Shown: positions 7,787 to 15,511 of the stretch, piece after piece
Layout: every line of letters begins with the position of its first letter
Numbering within the stretch: position 1 is the stretch's first letter
DNA from: Cryobacterium glaciale
GTDB taxonomy: Bacteria > Actinomycetota > Actinomycetes > Actinomycetales > Microbacteriaceae
Assembly (NCBI RefSeq): GCF_004402535.1
Contig: NZ_SOEY01000007.1
Location: 124,001-188,000 of the forward strand
Direction of reading: 5' to 3'
DNA length: 64,000 nucleotides
Position numbers and translations under genes: made by a program
Notes under the pieces: generated by a model
Databases searched by the model: none
Told to the model about the DNA's origin: nothing
Seen by the model: only the letters and a program-made list of their open reading frames with translations

Positions 7787-8362
7787 ATGCCCGGCACCCT
7801 GCGTGAGCAGGTCGCGTCGCCGCTCGCTGCGGCGACCGACCAGATGCTCGCCGACCGCGCCGCCGACGGAGACCTGCGAGCCTTTGAAGTACTCGTTCGG
7901 CGGTACGGCCCGCTCATGCGGGTCTACGCCATTCGGATTCTCGGCTCCAACGACGAGAGCGACGATGTCGTCCAGGAGTCGTTCATCACGGCCTGGCAGC
8001 AACTGGGCACCCTCGACGACGGCAGCGCCGTGAAGAGCTGGCTCATGCGCATCGTCAGCCGCAAGAGCATCGATCGGTTGCGCGCTCGCCGCCAGCACGT
8101 CAACATCGACGACACGGATGCCCCGGCACCTGACCACCACGCCCCGCACGCCCTGGCCGAAGTCGAATCACAGACCGAAGCACTCGCCCGGGTGCTCGCC
8201 GCCCTTCCCGAAGACCAACGCCGCTGCTGGACCCTGCGGGAAGTCGCCGAGTACAGCTACGGTGATATTGCCGCCGAGGTCAACCTTCCGCTCTCGACCG
8301 TGCGCGGCCTGCTGGCCCGGGCGCGAAAAACCCTGCTTCGCGAGATGGAGGAATGGCGATGA
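7787..8362 (+). CDS. ECF-type RNA polymerase sigma factor
   Basis: 191 aa, preceded by GGAGGAGG. Region 2 spans LADRAADGDLRAFEVLVRRYGPLMRVYAIRILGSNDESDDVVQESFITAWQQL. Region 4 is ALPEDQRRCWTLREVAEYSYGDIAAEVNLPLSTVRGLLARARKTLLREM, with a clear HTH. There is no region 3, so it is ECF type. Its TGA overlaps the ATG of the next gene (ATGA), implying a stoichiometric partner. The divergent neighbour is the Asp23 operon, the likely regulon. No classical zinc-finger anti-sigma gene follows; the partner is an Asp23-like protein instead. Confidence 0.92.
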   Translation: MPGTLREQVASPLAAATDQMLADRAADGDLRAFEVLVRRYGPLMRVYAIRILGSNDESDDVVQESFITAWQQLGTLDDGSAVKSWLMRIVSRKSIDRLRARRQHVNIDDTDAPAPDHHAPHALAEVESQTEALARVLAALPEDQRRCWTLREVAEYSYGDIAAEVNLPLSTVRGLLARARKTLLREMEEWR

Positions 8363-9006
8363 CCGAACTGACGCCGGCAAACCGGCGCTTCCTCGCCTTC
8401 GACCTCGACGACACCGAGCGCGAACAGGCCGGCCTGAGCGGCCACACCATCGAGCACCTCAGCGACTACCTCGACCGTGACCGGATGCCCGCCGACGCGA
8501 GCATCGACGATTCGCCGGACTGTGAGATCGCCCTGCGCGGTCTCGAACGCCTGCGCCGGGCTCAGCGGTTGCTGCTCGAGCGAGACCTCGAACGTGAATC
8601 GCGGCGCGACGACAGCTGGGTGTCGGCCATTCTGGACAACATCACCCTGGAGGCCCACGCCGGCCGCGAGATTCCGCTGGCCCACCCCTCGCCGACCGCG
8701 CGGCTGGTCGTGACGGAGGGCGCCGTGCGCGGCATTCTGCGAGAGACCGGCGACCGCATGCAGAACGTATTCGTGGGCCGGTGTGTGCTGGTCGGCGACG
8801 TCAGTGTGCCCGGCGCACCGATCTCCATCGGGGTCGATGTGACCGTATTCCCGGGGGAGAATATACCGCTGCTCGCCGAGCAATTGCGCCACGCGATGTA
8901 CGTCGCGCTGGGCAAATACACGGAACTTGTGGTGGCGGCCATCGACATCACCGTGAGCGATTTGCAGGCACTGCCCGATGCACCCGCTCAAGAAAAGGAG
9001 CACTGA
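8359..9006 (+). CDS. Asp23-like protein coupled to the sigma factor; candidate anti-sigma factor
   Basis: 215 aa from the ATG at 8359 (GGAGG 7 nt upstream; the ATG two codons earlier sits on top of the ribosome site). The N-terminal ~90 residues are helical and acidic/basic (HTIEHLSDYLDRDRMPADASIDDSPDCEIAL...LRRAQRLLLERDLERE). This is the place and style of an anti-sigma domain, but it has a single Cys and no HxxxCxxC zinc motif. The C-terminal ~110 residues (GAVRGILRETGDRM...ISIGVDVTVFPGENIPLLAEQLRHAMYVALGKYTELVVAAIDITVSDL) have the Asp23/Gls24 strand-helix pattern. There is no membrane span. The anti-sigma role is inferred from coupling to the sigma gene. Confidence 0.6.
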   Translation: MTELTPANRRFLAFDLDDTEREQAGLSGHTIEHLSDYLDRDRMPADASIDDSPDCEIALRGLERLRRAQRLLLERDLERESRRDDSWVSAILDNITLEAHAGREIPLAHPSPTARLVVTEGAVRGILRETGDRMQNVFVGRCVLVGDVSVPGAPISIGVDVTVFPGENIPLLAEQLRHAMYVALGKYTELVVAAIDITVSDLQALPDAPAQEKEH

Positions 9007-9350
9007 TGACCACGGTTCTTCCCTTCACCGACCAGCTTGACGCGCTGGTGCGCCAGGTTCCTGGTGTTGACGCGCTGTACCCGGCCGGGTCGATCGTGGC
9101 CACCGTACTCACCGCCACCCTCGATGCTGTCGCGCATCGTGCGCCCGCAGCGCCGCTGGTGCACACGCCGCTGGTGCACACTGCGCAGCAGGCCGACGGT
9201 GTGCGGGTCACCGCGAAGATCGGCATCGGGGCGGCCGAGTCCTCGGCCGAGGTCAGCGCTCGGGTGCACGACGCCATCGCCGCGCACCTGCGACAGGCCG
9301 GCAACCCTCCAGTGGCGCAGATCGCGGTGATCGTGGCACGGATCGGCTGA
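9006..9350 (+). CDS. Small Asp23-related protein of the sigma operon (unknown)
   Basis: 114 aa, starting at an ATG that shares one base with the previous stop (TGATG), with AAAAGGAG upstream. It has a hydrophobic-alternating core (SIVATVLTATLDAV...DGVRVTAKIGIGAAESSAEVSARVHDAIAAHLRQAGNPPVAQIAVIVARIG) and a short LVHTPLVHT direct repeat. The strand-helix-strand ending resembles half an Asp23 domain. It is the third gene of the sigma operon. Function unknown. Confidence 0.6.
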   Translation: MTTVLPFTDQLDALVRQVPGVDALYPAGSIVATVLTATLDAVAHRAPAAPLVHTPLVHTAQQADGVRVTAKIGIGAAESSAEVSARVHDAIAAHLRQAGNPPVAQIAVIVARIG

Positions 9351-9405
9351 GGGTCTGGCCGACGAGCTTATAGCCTCAGCCGTGCAGCCGTGCTAGCTTC
9401 CCCAG

Positions 9406-9987
9406 ATGAAGCAGAGAGAGATGTTCCTTCAAGCGGATGCCGCGTTGCGCTTCGTCGTCGACCAGATCACTCCCGCACAGCTCGACCGGCCCGCCCCGGC
9501 CGAGTGGTCGACCGAGGAGAACCCGACCCTGCGCGATATTCTCGCCTCGCACGCCGAAGACGAAGCCTGGCTGCCCGCGGTGCTCGAGGGAAAAACGATC
9601 GAGGAGGTCGGTGATACCTACAAGGGTGATCTGCTCGGTGACGATCCGATCGGCAATTACGACCGCATTAACGACGTGACGACAGCGGTGGTCAGGGACG
9701 ACCTCGACCCCGACAAGGTCGTGCACCTCAGCTACGGCGACTATCCGCTCAAGGAAGCCCTGCAGCACACCGCCCTGTATCGGGCGTTCCAGGCCTGGAG
9801 CATCGCCAAGCACCTCGGCCTCGAATACTCGCTGCCCGACCCGCTCGTCGAGAACCTGTGGGAGCAGATCGCGCCCGACATTGAAATGTGGCGGGGTTTT
9901 GGCGTCTTTCCGCCCGAAGTGCCGGTGCCCGAGACCGCGAATCGCGAGGTGCAGCTGCTCGGCAAGGCCGGGTACTGGCGCGAATAG
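9406..9987 (+). CDS. DinB-fold protein (possible mycothiol-dependent enzyme)
   Basis: 193 aa, all-helical pattern. Motifs typical of DinB/maleylpyruvate isomerase N-terminal domains are visible: LDRPAPAEWSTEENPTLRDILASHAEDEAWLP near the N-terminus, with a potential metal-ligand His, and LKEALQHTALYRAFQAWSIAKHLGL later. Such proteins bind a divalent metal through three His and often use mycothiol in actinobacteria. The third ligand is not evident, so the catalytic status is unclear. It stands alone between the sigma operon and the convergent Lrp gene. Confidence 0.55.
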   Translation: MKQREMFLQADAALRFVVDQITPAQLDRPAPAEWSTEENPTLRDILASHAEDEAWLPAVLEGKTIEEVGDTYKGDLLGDDPIGNYDRINDVTTAVVRDDLDPDKVVHLSYGDYPLKEALQHTALYRAFQAWSIAKHLGLEYSLPDPLVENLWEQIAPDIEMWRGFGVFPPEVPVPETANREVQLLGKAGYWRE

Positions 9988-10019
9988 ACGTACGGGCTGA
10001 ACTACTCGTGCTGGCTTAA

Positions 10020-10505
10020 CTACTCGGGAGCTACGCCGTTGTAGAAGTGCTCGAACACCATGCTCGTGCGGGTGGACGCCACTGCGGGGTTGGCCGAGAG
10101 GTTTTCCAGCACGAAATCACGCACGTCGTCGGTATCGCGGGCCGACAGGTGAATGATGAAGTCCTCGGAACCGCCGAGGAAGAACAGCTGCACGACGCGC
10201 GGCATCACCCGGATCGAATCGCGAAAGGCCGGGATATGTGTGCGCGCGCCGGCGCGAATGCTCACGCTGATCAGGGCTTGCAGGCCGAGCCCGATCGACT
10301 TGGGGTCGACCATGGCCGTGAAGCGCGTGACGATTCCGCGGCTGACCAGCGAACGCACCCGGGAAACGCAGGTGGACTCGGCGATGCCGGCCGCGCTGGC
10401 CAGTCGGCTGTTGGTGGTGCGGGAATCTGCCTGCAGCGCCGCGACCAGAATGCGGTCGACCTCGTCGAGAGTCTCGGCAACCCGAATCCTCTTCGTTTCC
10501 GCCAT
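10020..10505 (-). CDS. Lrp/AsnC family transcriptional regulator (AldR-like)
   Basis: 161 aa from the ATG at 10505, preferred because GGGAG lies 7 nt upstream; an ATG 30 bp earlier has no ribosome site. The N-terminal winged HTH (DEVDRILVAALQADSRTTNSRLASAAGIAESTCVSRVRSLVSRGIVTRF) is followed by the RAM/AsnC ligand domain (ALISVSIRAGARTHIPAFRDSIRVMPRVVQLFFLGGSEDFIIHLSARD). It is divergent from alanine dehydrogenase, the arrangement of AldR in mycobacteria, so it probably controls ald in response to alanine or related amino acids. Confidence 0.9.
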   Translation of the reverse strand: MAETKRIRVAETLDEVDRILVAALQADSRTTNSRLASAAGIAESTCVSRVRSLVSRGIVTRFTAMVDPKSIGLGLQALISVSIRAGARTHIPAFRDSIRVMPRVVQLFFLGGSEDFIIHLSARDTDDVRDFVLENLSANPAVASTRTSMVFEHFYNGVAPE

Positions 10506-10613
10506 CGCAGGGCTCCCGTCATCCGCATATTTCATGGAATATTCTTGAAGTCTGGCAGATTCTACGGATTTTACCTAGCCGGAACGAATCAATAGCAGTC
10601 TTACGTCTATCAC

Positions 10614-10630
10614 AGCCGAGTCGTTCGGCT
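10614..10630 (+). promoter_or_regulatory. Inverted repeat in the ald leader
   Basis: AGCCGA-GTCGT-TCGGCT lies 24 bp upstream of the ald ATG in the lrp-ald intergenic region. It could be an Lrp-type operator half or a small mRNA hairpin. The GAATATTC palindrome nearer the lrp gene is another candidate site. Neither is proven. Confidence 0.35.
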
Positions 10631-10653
10631 TCAACCCCCGAGACGGAGACCTC

Positions 10654-11769
10654 ATGCTGGTCGGCATTCCCACAGAGATCAAGAACAACGAGAACCGCGT
10701 CGCGATCACCCCGGCTGGCGTCAATGAACTCACCCGCCGCGGCCACGAGGTCATCATTGAAAAGGGCGCCGGACTCGGCTCGAGCATCACCGACGATGCG
10801 TTTCGGCTCGCCGGGGCATCCATCGCCGACACCGCCGCCGAAGTCTGGGCCGCGGCCGAACTGCTCCTGAAGGTCAAGGAGCCCATTGCCAGTGAATACC
10901 CGTTGATGCGCCCTGGCCAGGTACTGTTCACCTATCTGCACCTCGCGGCATCCGCTGAGTGCACCGATGCCCTGCTCGCGTCGGGCACGACCGCGATCGC
11001 GTACGAGACCGTGCAGCTGCCCGACCGCAGCCTGCCACTGCTCTCCCCGATGAGCGAGGTCGCCGGCCGCCTCTCAGCGCAGGTCGGCGCGTACCACCTG
11101 CTCAGCGCCAACGGCGGCAGCGGCATACTGCTCGGCGGCGTGCCCGGAACCCCCAAGGCCAAGGTCGTCGTGATCGGCGGCGGTGTCGCCGGCGAGCACG
11201 CTGCGGCCAATGCGCTCGGTATGGGCGCCGACGTGACGATCATCGACCTGTCGCTGGCTCGCTTGCGCCAGCTCGAGGCCCGGTTCAACGGCGAGATCCA
11301 GACGCGCGCGTCGACCCAGTACGAGATCGCCGAGCAGGTGCGGGAAGCCGACCTCGTGATCGGTTCCGTGCTCATTCCGGGCGCGCAGGCACCCAAGCTC
11401 GTCACCGACGCCATGGTCGCGTCGATGAAGCCGGGCTCAGTGCTCGTGGACATCGCGATCGACCAGGGCGGCTGCTTCGAGGGCTCGCACGCCACGACGC
11501 ACGACAACCCCACCTTCGCGGTGCACGACAGCATCTACTACTGCGTCGCCAATATGCCCGGTGCCGTGCCTGCCACGTCCACCCGCGCGCTGACCAACGC
11601 AACCCTGCCCTACGTCGTCGCGCTGGCCCAGAAGGGCTGGAAGAAGGCCATTGCCGAAGACGCCGCCCTCGCCCAGGGCCTCAATACACACGACGGGCGC
11701 ATCACCAACCCGCACGTGGCATCGGCGTTCCACGCTGAGCTGCTCACGGTCGCCGACGCGATCGCCTGA
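10654..11769 (+). CDS. ald: Alanine dehydrogenase
   Basis: 371 aa, full length for the family. It catalyses the NAD-dependent interconversion of L-alanine with pyruvate and ammonia (EC 1.4.1.1). MLVGIPTEIKNNENRVAITPAGV carries the substrate Arg, LLLKVKEP the catalytic Lys region and YLHLAAS the catalytic His. The Rossmann motif is VVIGGGVAGEHAAANALGMGADVTIID, and DIAIDQGGCFEGSHATTHDNPTF is the family C-terminal signature. Start preceded by GGAG. The divergent Lrp regulator is its probable controller. Confidence 0.97.
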   Translation: MLVGIPTEIKNNENRVAITPAGVNELTRRGHEVIIEKGAGLGSSITDDAFRLAGASIADTAAEVWAAAELLLKVKEPIASEYPLMRPGQVLFTYLHLAASAECTDALLASGTTAIAYETVQLPDRSLPLLSPMSEVAGRLSAQVGAYHLLSANGGSGILLGGVPGTPKAKVVVIGGGVAGEHAAANALGMGADVTIIDLSLARLRQLEARFNGEIQTRASTQYEIAEQVREADLVIGSVLIPGAQAPKLVTDAMVASMKPGSVLVDIAIDQGGCFEGSHATTHDNPTFAVHDSIYYCVANMPGAVPATSTRALTNATLPYVVALAQKGWKKAIAEDAALAQGLNTHDGRITNPHVASAFHAELLTVADAIA

Positions 11770-11796
11770 GGCGCGGGTGGCGCCCCGCAACCTCGG

Positions 11797-12405
11797 CTAG
11801 TGGGCGACGGTGAAGCGACGGCGCTCGTGCGCCGGGGTTTCCAGCTCGTCGAGGGCTGCCACAGCGAAGTCCTGGGTCGAGATCTCGCTGCCGGCGGGGG
11901 AGTCGATGCCGAGAACGTAGCTGCCGGTGCGCTCGCCCGGCAGGATCTGCGGGGCCGGGGCCAGCATGGTCCAGTCCAGGTCGGTCGACGCCCGATAGAG
12001 GTCGAGCACGGTGCTGAACGTGGAGGCTTCAGTGTGATACTCCGCGGGGAATCCCGGCGTCTCCTTGAGTTGCACACCGTCGACGCTGAGGGCTCCGGCG
12101 CCACCCACCACCAGGAGTCGCGAGGTTGACGGCGCAGCGACGATGGCGTGGTGCATAGCAAGGAAGGAATCGTGCGGCCCGCCCGTGCGGTCCGGTGCCA
12201 CCGACAGCACGACGATGTCGTGGTCGCCGGCGATCGCGGTGTAGCTGGCCGTGTCGGACAGGTCGGCTGCGAGGGCAGTGGCTCCGTCGACAGCGGTTCC
12301 GCTGCGGGTGATGGCGGTGACGGAGTGTCCGCGGCGGAGGGCCTCGGCCGTGATCTGGCTGCCGACCATGCCGGTGGCTCCGTAGATTGCGATGTTCATG
12401 GGCAT
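11797..12405 (-). CDS. NAD(P)H-binding (NmrA/SDR-like) oxidoreductase
   Basis: About 202 aa. The N-terminal GATGMVGSQITAEALRRGHSV is an atypical-SDR nucleotide-binding loop. DIVVLSVAPDRTGG and LLVVGGAGALSVDG follow, then TDLDWTMLAPAPQI, typical of NAD(P)H-binding domain proteins such as YwnB or NmrA relatives. It lacks the classical YxxxK pair. It faces the HxlR regulator across a 78-bp operator region, a common pairing in which HxlR represses a stress-inducible oxidoreductase. The start could be two codons downstream (MNIAIYG). Confidence 0.85.
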   Translation of the reverse strand: MPMNIAIYGATGMVGSQITAEALRRGHSVTAITRSGTAVDGATALAADLSDTASYTAIAGDHDIVVLSVAPDRTGGPHDSFLAMHHAIVAAPSTSRLLVVGGAGALSVDGVQLKETPGFPAEYHTEASTFSTVLDLYRASTDLDWTMLAPAPQILPGERTGSYVLGIDSPAGSEISTQDFAVAALDELETPAHERRRFTVAH

Positions 12406-12438
12406 CCATTTCTGTGATCTGGGGGGTGTGGGTTTGAC

Positions 12439-12460
12439 AGTATCAAACAGATACTCAGTA
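12439..12460. promoter_or_regulatory. Probable HxlR operator overlapping the oxidoreductase promoter
   Basis: Inverted repeat AGTATC-AAACA-GATACT (12439-12455) overlaps a second palindrome, TACT-C-AGTA (12452-12460). On the minus strand TTGAGG is followed after 16 bp by GATACT, a plausible -35/-10 pair for the oxidoreductase, so a bound HxlR protein would block it. Confidence 0.55.
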
Positions 12461-12483
12461 CCTCAACGTAATATACTTACCCA

Positions 12484-12852
12484 ATGGATACTGAGTTCGA
12501 TGTTCTCAACAATGACTGCCCATCGCGCGTCGTGCTGCAGCGCATCGGCGACAAGTGGGCACCGCTCGTCTTTCAGGCGCTCAAGGGTGGCCCGCTGCGG
12601 TTCTCCAGCGTGCGCAGCACCATCCAGGGCGTGACGCCCAAGGTGCTCACCCAGACGTTGCGTACCCTGGAGCGTGACGGTCTCGTGCGCCGCACGGTGT
12701 TCGCCCAGGTCCCGCCGCGGGTCGACTATGAGCTCACGCCGCTCGGGCACACGTTGCTCGAACCGCTCGACGCGGTGCGCGCCTGGGCCGAGGCCAATGC
12801 GGCTCATATTCTTGACGCCCGCGAGGACTACGACGAGCGCCAGGCGAGCTGA
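12484..12852 (+). CDS. HxlR family winged-helix regulator
   Basis: 122 aa. It starts MDTEFDVLNNDCPSRVVLQRIGDKWAPLVFQALKGGPLRFSSVRSTIQGVTPKVLTQTLRTLERDGLVRR, the complete HxlR/DUF24 winged helix, with the wing VFAQVPPRVDYELTPLGHTLLEPL. The Cys at residue 12 lies at the position used for thiol or electrophile sensing in many family members (YodB, QorR, HypR), so redox control is plausible. It is divergent from the NAD(P)H-binding oxidoreductase, its likely target. Confidence 0.92.
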   Translation: MDTEFDVLNNDCPSRVVLQRIGDKWAPLVFQALKGGPLRFSSVRSTIQGVTPKVLTQTLRTLERDGLVRRTVFAQVPPRVDYELTPLGHTLLEPLDAVRAWAEANAAHILDAREDYDERQAS

Positions 12853-12893
12853 ACGGGTGGCGGCATCCGCTTGACCGGTGGGTAGCAGGTGCC

Positions 12894-13334
12894 TCAGGCG
12901 GTCGCGGCCATCACCCGGTGCAGCGCGTCGCGCAGGGTGGCGAGTTCCTCCAGGGGAAGGTTGAGGGCCGCGACGACCCGCGGCGGAATGGTCTCGGCCA
13001 CCGCGCGCAGGGCTGTGCCCTGAGCGGTCAGGGTGATGTCGAGCGTGCGTTCGTCGGCGGCTCGGCGCTGGCGACGCACGTAGCCGGTCGTTTCCAGACG
13101 TTTCAGCAGGGGCGACAGGGTGGCCGACTCGAGGCAGAGAGTCTGGCCGAGACCCTTGAGCGTGCGCGGGTTTTCGTCCCAGAGGGCCAGCATTACCAGA
13201 TACTGCGGATGCGTGAGGCCGAGCGGCTCGAGAATCGGGCGATACAGGGCGATGACATTGCGGGAGGCGATCGCGAGGGCGAAGCAGACCTGGTTGTCGA
13301 GAGCGAGGGGGTTCTCGAGCGTTGATGAAGTCAT
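12894..13334 (-). CDS. OhrR-type MarR family peroxide-sensing repressor
   Basis: 146 aa. The N-terminus LDNQVCFALAIASRNVIALYRPILEPLGLTHPQYLVMLALW matches OhrR, with the reactive Cys at residue 17. The winged helix LGQTLCLESATLSPLLKRLETTGYVRRQRRAADERTLDITLT follows. OhrR proteins are derepressed when organic hydroperoxides oxidise that Cys, and normally control ohr. No ohr gene is next to it here; the divergent neighbour is a small CxxC protein followed by an aldehyde dehydrogenase. Confidence 0.88.
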   Translation of the reverse strand: MTSSTLENPLALDNQVCFALAIASRNVIALYRPILEPLGLTHPQYLVMLALWDENPRTLKGLGQTLCLESATLSPLLKRLETTGYVRRQRRAADERTLDITLTAQGTALRAVAETIPPRVVAALNLPLEELATLRDALHRVMAATA

Positions 13335-13364
13335 GAGGCGATCCGTTTCGTGTTCGAGCGTTTA

Positions 13365-13378
13365 GTTAGTACACTAAC
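13365..13378. promoter_or_regulatory. OhrR operator and leaderless promoter
   Basis: The inverted repeat GTTAG-TACA-CTAAC lies midway between the divergent ohrR-like gene and the small CxxC gene. TACACT (13370-13375) inside it fits a -10 element, with TTCGTG 17 bp upstream. Transcription would then start at or next to the ATG at 13383, giving a leaderless message repressed by OhrR. Confidence 0.55.
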
Positions 13379-13382
13379 AGTT

Positions 13383-13625
13383 ATGACACACGGAAGGGAA
13401 TCCCACCCGCGCAGCAAGGGCCCCGGCGGGTTCACGGCCTGGCTCAATGGTCGACTGTTTCCCATTCTCGGGCCGCCGCCGGTCGGCCCGACCGGGTCCG
13501 ATCTGCTGCCGGCAGCACCCGCGCCCGTGCGCGGCTGCCCGGTCTGCGCCCAGCCGATGGACCAGCACGACATCGACCGCACCGGCGAGCGCACCCAGCT
13601 GCACTGCCCGGTCGTGGCACACTAG
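13383..13625 (+). CDS. Small CxxC protein divergent from OhrR (unknown)
   Basis: 80 aa. The N-terminal half is basic and proline/glycine rich (TAWLNGRLFPILGPPPVGPTGS). The C-terminal half carries CPVCAQPMDQHDIDR...LHCPV, that is CxxC plus a later His-Cys, which could bind zinc or act as a redox switch. The ATG is preferred over a frame-extending upstream codon because it lies just after the operator/-10 and would be leaderless. The stop is 5 bp before the aldehyde dehydrogenase gene, so the two are probably co-transcribed. No function recognised. Confidence 0.65.
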   Translation: MTHGRESHPRSKGPGGFTAWLNGRLFPILGPPPVGPTGSDLLPAAPAPVRGCPVCAQPMDQHDIDRTGERTQLHCPVVAH

Positions 13626-13630
13626 CCACA

Positions 13631-15307
13631 ATGAACACCGCCGAGCTCGACCGCGCAATCGCCGAGCTCGGCGCCGGCAGCCAGCGGTGGGCGGCGACCA
13701 CCCTCGCGGCGCGTGCCGAGCTGCTGGCCCGCACCGCGGCATCCGTTGCCGACGAGGCCGAGCGCTGGGTGGCCGCGGCAGCGCGCGCCAAGGGCCTCGA
13801 GCCGTCATCGCCGCTGATCGGTGAGGAATGGCTGACCGGTCCCTACGGCGTGCTCACCTCCCTGACCGCTCTCGGCCGCACGCTGCGCACGCTCGCTTCG
13901 GGGCGTAACCCGCTCGCCGGCCGGAGGTTCGGGCGGGCGCCGGGCGGTCGGGTGACGGTTTCCGTGCTCCCGCACAACCGGTATGACGGCCTGCTGCTGC
14001 ACGGATTCACGGCACGTGCCTGGCTCAAGCCGGGCATCACAACGGCGCAGGCCCACGCCGGATTGGGCCAGCTCACACCCACAGCGCCCGGCGGAGTCGG
14101 CCTCGTGCTCGGCGCCGGCAATATCTCCTCGATCGCGCCGCTCGACGTGCTCTACGAGCTGATGGCGCACAACCGGGTCTCGATCCTCAAGCTCAACCCC
14201 ACTCTCGACGGCCTGCTGCCGGTCTATCAGGCGGCTCTCGCCCCGCTCATTGACGCCGGCCTGCTGCGCATCGTGACCGGAGGCGTCGAGGTGGGTGGCT
14301 ACCTCGCCCACCACTCCGTCATCAGCCACGTGCACATCACCGGCAGCGCGGCCAGCCACGATGCGATCGTCTTCGGCGGCGCCGATGCGCCCCGCCTCGA
14401 TAAACCGATCAGCAGCGAGCTCGGCGGTGTCGCGCCGATCATCGTGCTGCCGGGCCGGTGGAGCGCCCGCGACCTGCGCTACCAGGCGGAGCACGTCGCC
14501 ACCATGCGGCTGCACAACGGCGGCTCCAACTGCATCGCCGGTCAGGTGCTCGTGCTCAGCGCCACCTGGCCGCAGAAGGCCGCGTTCCTCGATGCGGTCG
14601 CGGCCGCCCTCGCGGCGGCGCCCGTGCGTGCGGCCTGGTATCCCGGCAGCGACGACCGGATGCGCGCAGCCCGCGCCGCCTACCCCGCCGCTCGGTCACT
14701 GGCCGGTGGGCGCGTTGTCGTGGCGGCCGCGGACGCCGCAGTGAGTGCGGCATCCGCTTCACCCGAAGATATGCTCATCACGGAATATTTCGCGCCGGTG
14801 CTCGGCGTGCTGGAGTTGCCCGGCACCGGCCAGGCCTTTCTCGACACGGCCGTCGAGACCGTGAACCGTGACTTTCTCGGCACCCTCGGTGCCAATATTC
14901 TCGGGCGGCCCGGCACGATTCGACAGCTCGGGCCGGGGTTCGAGCTGGCCGTGGCGCGCCTGCGGTACGGAACCATTGCGATCAACGCCTGGACCGGTGT
15001 CGGCTTTCTGTCGGCGGCGGCGCCGTGGGGCGCGTTCCCGGGGCACACCCTGGCAAACGTGGGGAGCGGCATCGGGGTGGTGCACAACGCACTCCTGCTC
15101 GATGAGGTCGAACGCACCGTTGTGCGGGGACCGTTCCGGCCGTTTCCGCGCTCGATCCTGCACGGCGACTGGGCACTGCTGCCCAAACCGCCGTGGTTCG
15201 TGTCGGCTCGAAGCGGAGCGCGCACCGCCCGCCTGCTGACCGAATTCGCGGCTCATCCTTCGGCGCGCAAGCTGCCACGCATCCTCGCCGCCGCCTTTCG
15301 CGCCTGA
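13631..15307 (+). CDS. Aldehyde dehydrogenase family protein
   Basis: 558 aa. ALDH-fold elements are present in order: GVGLVLGAGNISSIAPLDVLYELMAHNRVSILKLNP (cofactor and Lys region), VHITGSAASHDAIVFGG, SELGGVAPIIVLPG (general-base Glu), and HNGGSNCIAGQVLVL (the likely catalytic Cys). The C-terminal GTIAINAWTGVGFLSAAAPWGAFPGH replaces the usual ALDH ending, so this belongs to a divergent, acyl-CoA-reductase-like branch. It follows the OhrR-controlled small gene by 5 bp, which suggests a role in clearing aldehydes from lipid peroxidation. Substrate unknown. Confidence 0.8.
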   Translation: MNTAELDRAIAELGAGSQRWAATTLAARAELLARTAASVADEAERWVAAAARAKGLEPSSPLIGEEWLTGPYGVLTSLTALGRTLRTLASGRNPLAGRRFGRAPGGRVTVSVLPHNRYDGLLLHGFTARAWLKPGITTAQAHAGLGQLTPTAPGGVGLVLGAGNISSIAPLDVLYELMAHNRVSILKLNPTLDGLLPVYQAALAPLIDAGLLRIVTGGVEVGGYLAHHSVISHVHITGSAASHDAIVFGGADAPRLDKPISSELGGVAPIIVLPGRWSARDLRYQAEHVATMRLHNGGSNCIAGQVLVLSATWPQKAAFLDAVAAALAAAPVRAAWYPGSDDRMRAARAAYPAARSLAGGRVVVAAADAAVSAASASPEDMLITEYFAPVLGVLELPGTGQAFLDTAVETVNRDFLGTLGANILGRPGTIRQLGPGFELAVARLRYGTIAINAWTGVGFLSAAAPWGAFPGHTLANVGSGIGVVHNALLLDEVERTVVRGPFRPFPRSILHGDWALLPKPPWFVSARSGARTARLLTEFAAHPSARKLPRILAAAFRA

Positions 15308-15333
15308 TCTTCTCCAATTCAGCAGGCCCGCCC

Positions 15334-15429
15334 GCGCATAACTCCTGCAAATCACTCGGGGCTTCGAAGAGTTGGGCGTGTTTTCGGGGCTCGTCAGAAA
15401 TTGCGGGCCGAATTGCAGGAGTTATGCGC
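15334..15429. repeat. Intergenic inverted-end repeat element, copy 1
   Basis: The ends are perfect 17-bp inverted repeats: GCGCATAACTCCTGCAA (15334-15350) and TTGCAGGAGTTATGCGC (15413-15429). The 96-bp element contains no gene. A second copy with the same 15-bp core lies at 46891-46982. The right end also shares GCCGAA immediately inside the repeat. No flanking target duplication is evident by eye. The rest of the 15308-15511 gap holds nothing I recognise. Confidence 0.8.
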
Positions 15430-15511
15430 GTTGGAGGGGCGACGAAGGGCTAACGGGGCACAAGGACCGGTGCAATAGATTGGCAGTACACCCAAAGATG
15501 CGAGGTTCACG

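Noticed and set aside
10047..10595. 182-codon plus-strand frame over the Lrp gene
   Set aside because: Antisense to a clear Lrp/AsnC gene with intact domains; no start context.
15334..15429. Calling the inverted-end repeat an insertion sequence
   Set aside because: At under 100 bp it carries no transposase frame, and no target-site duplication could be seen.
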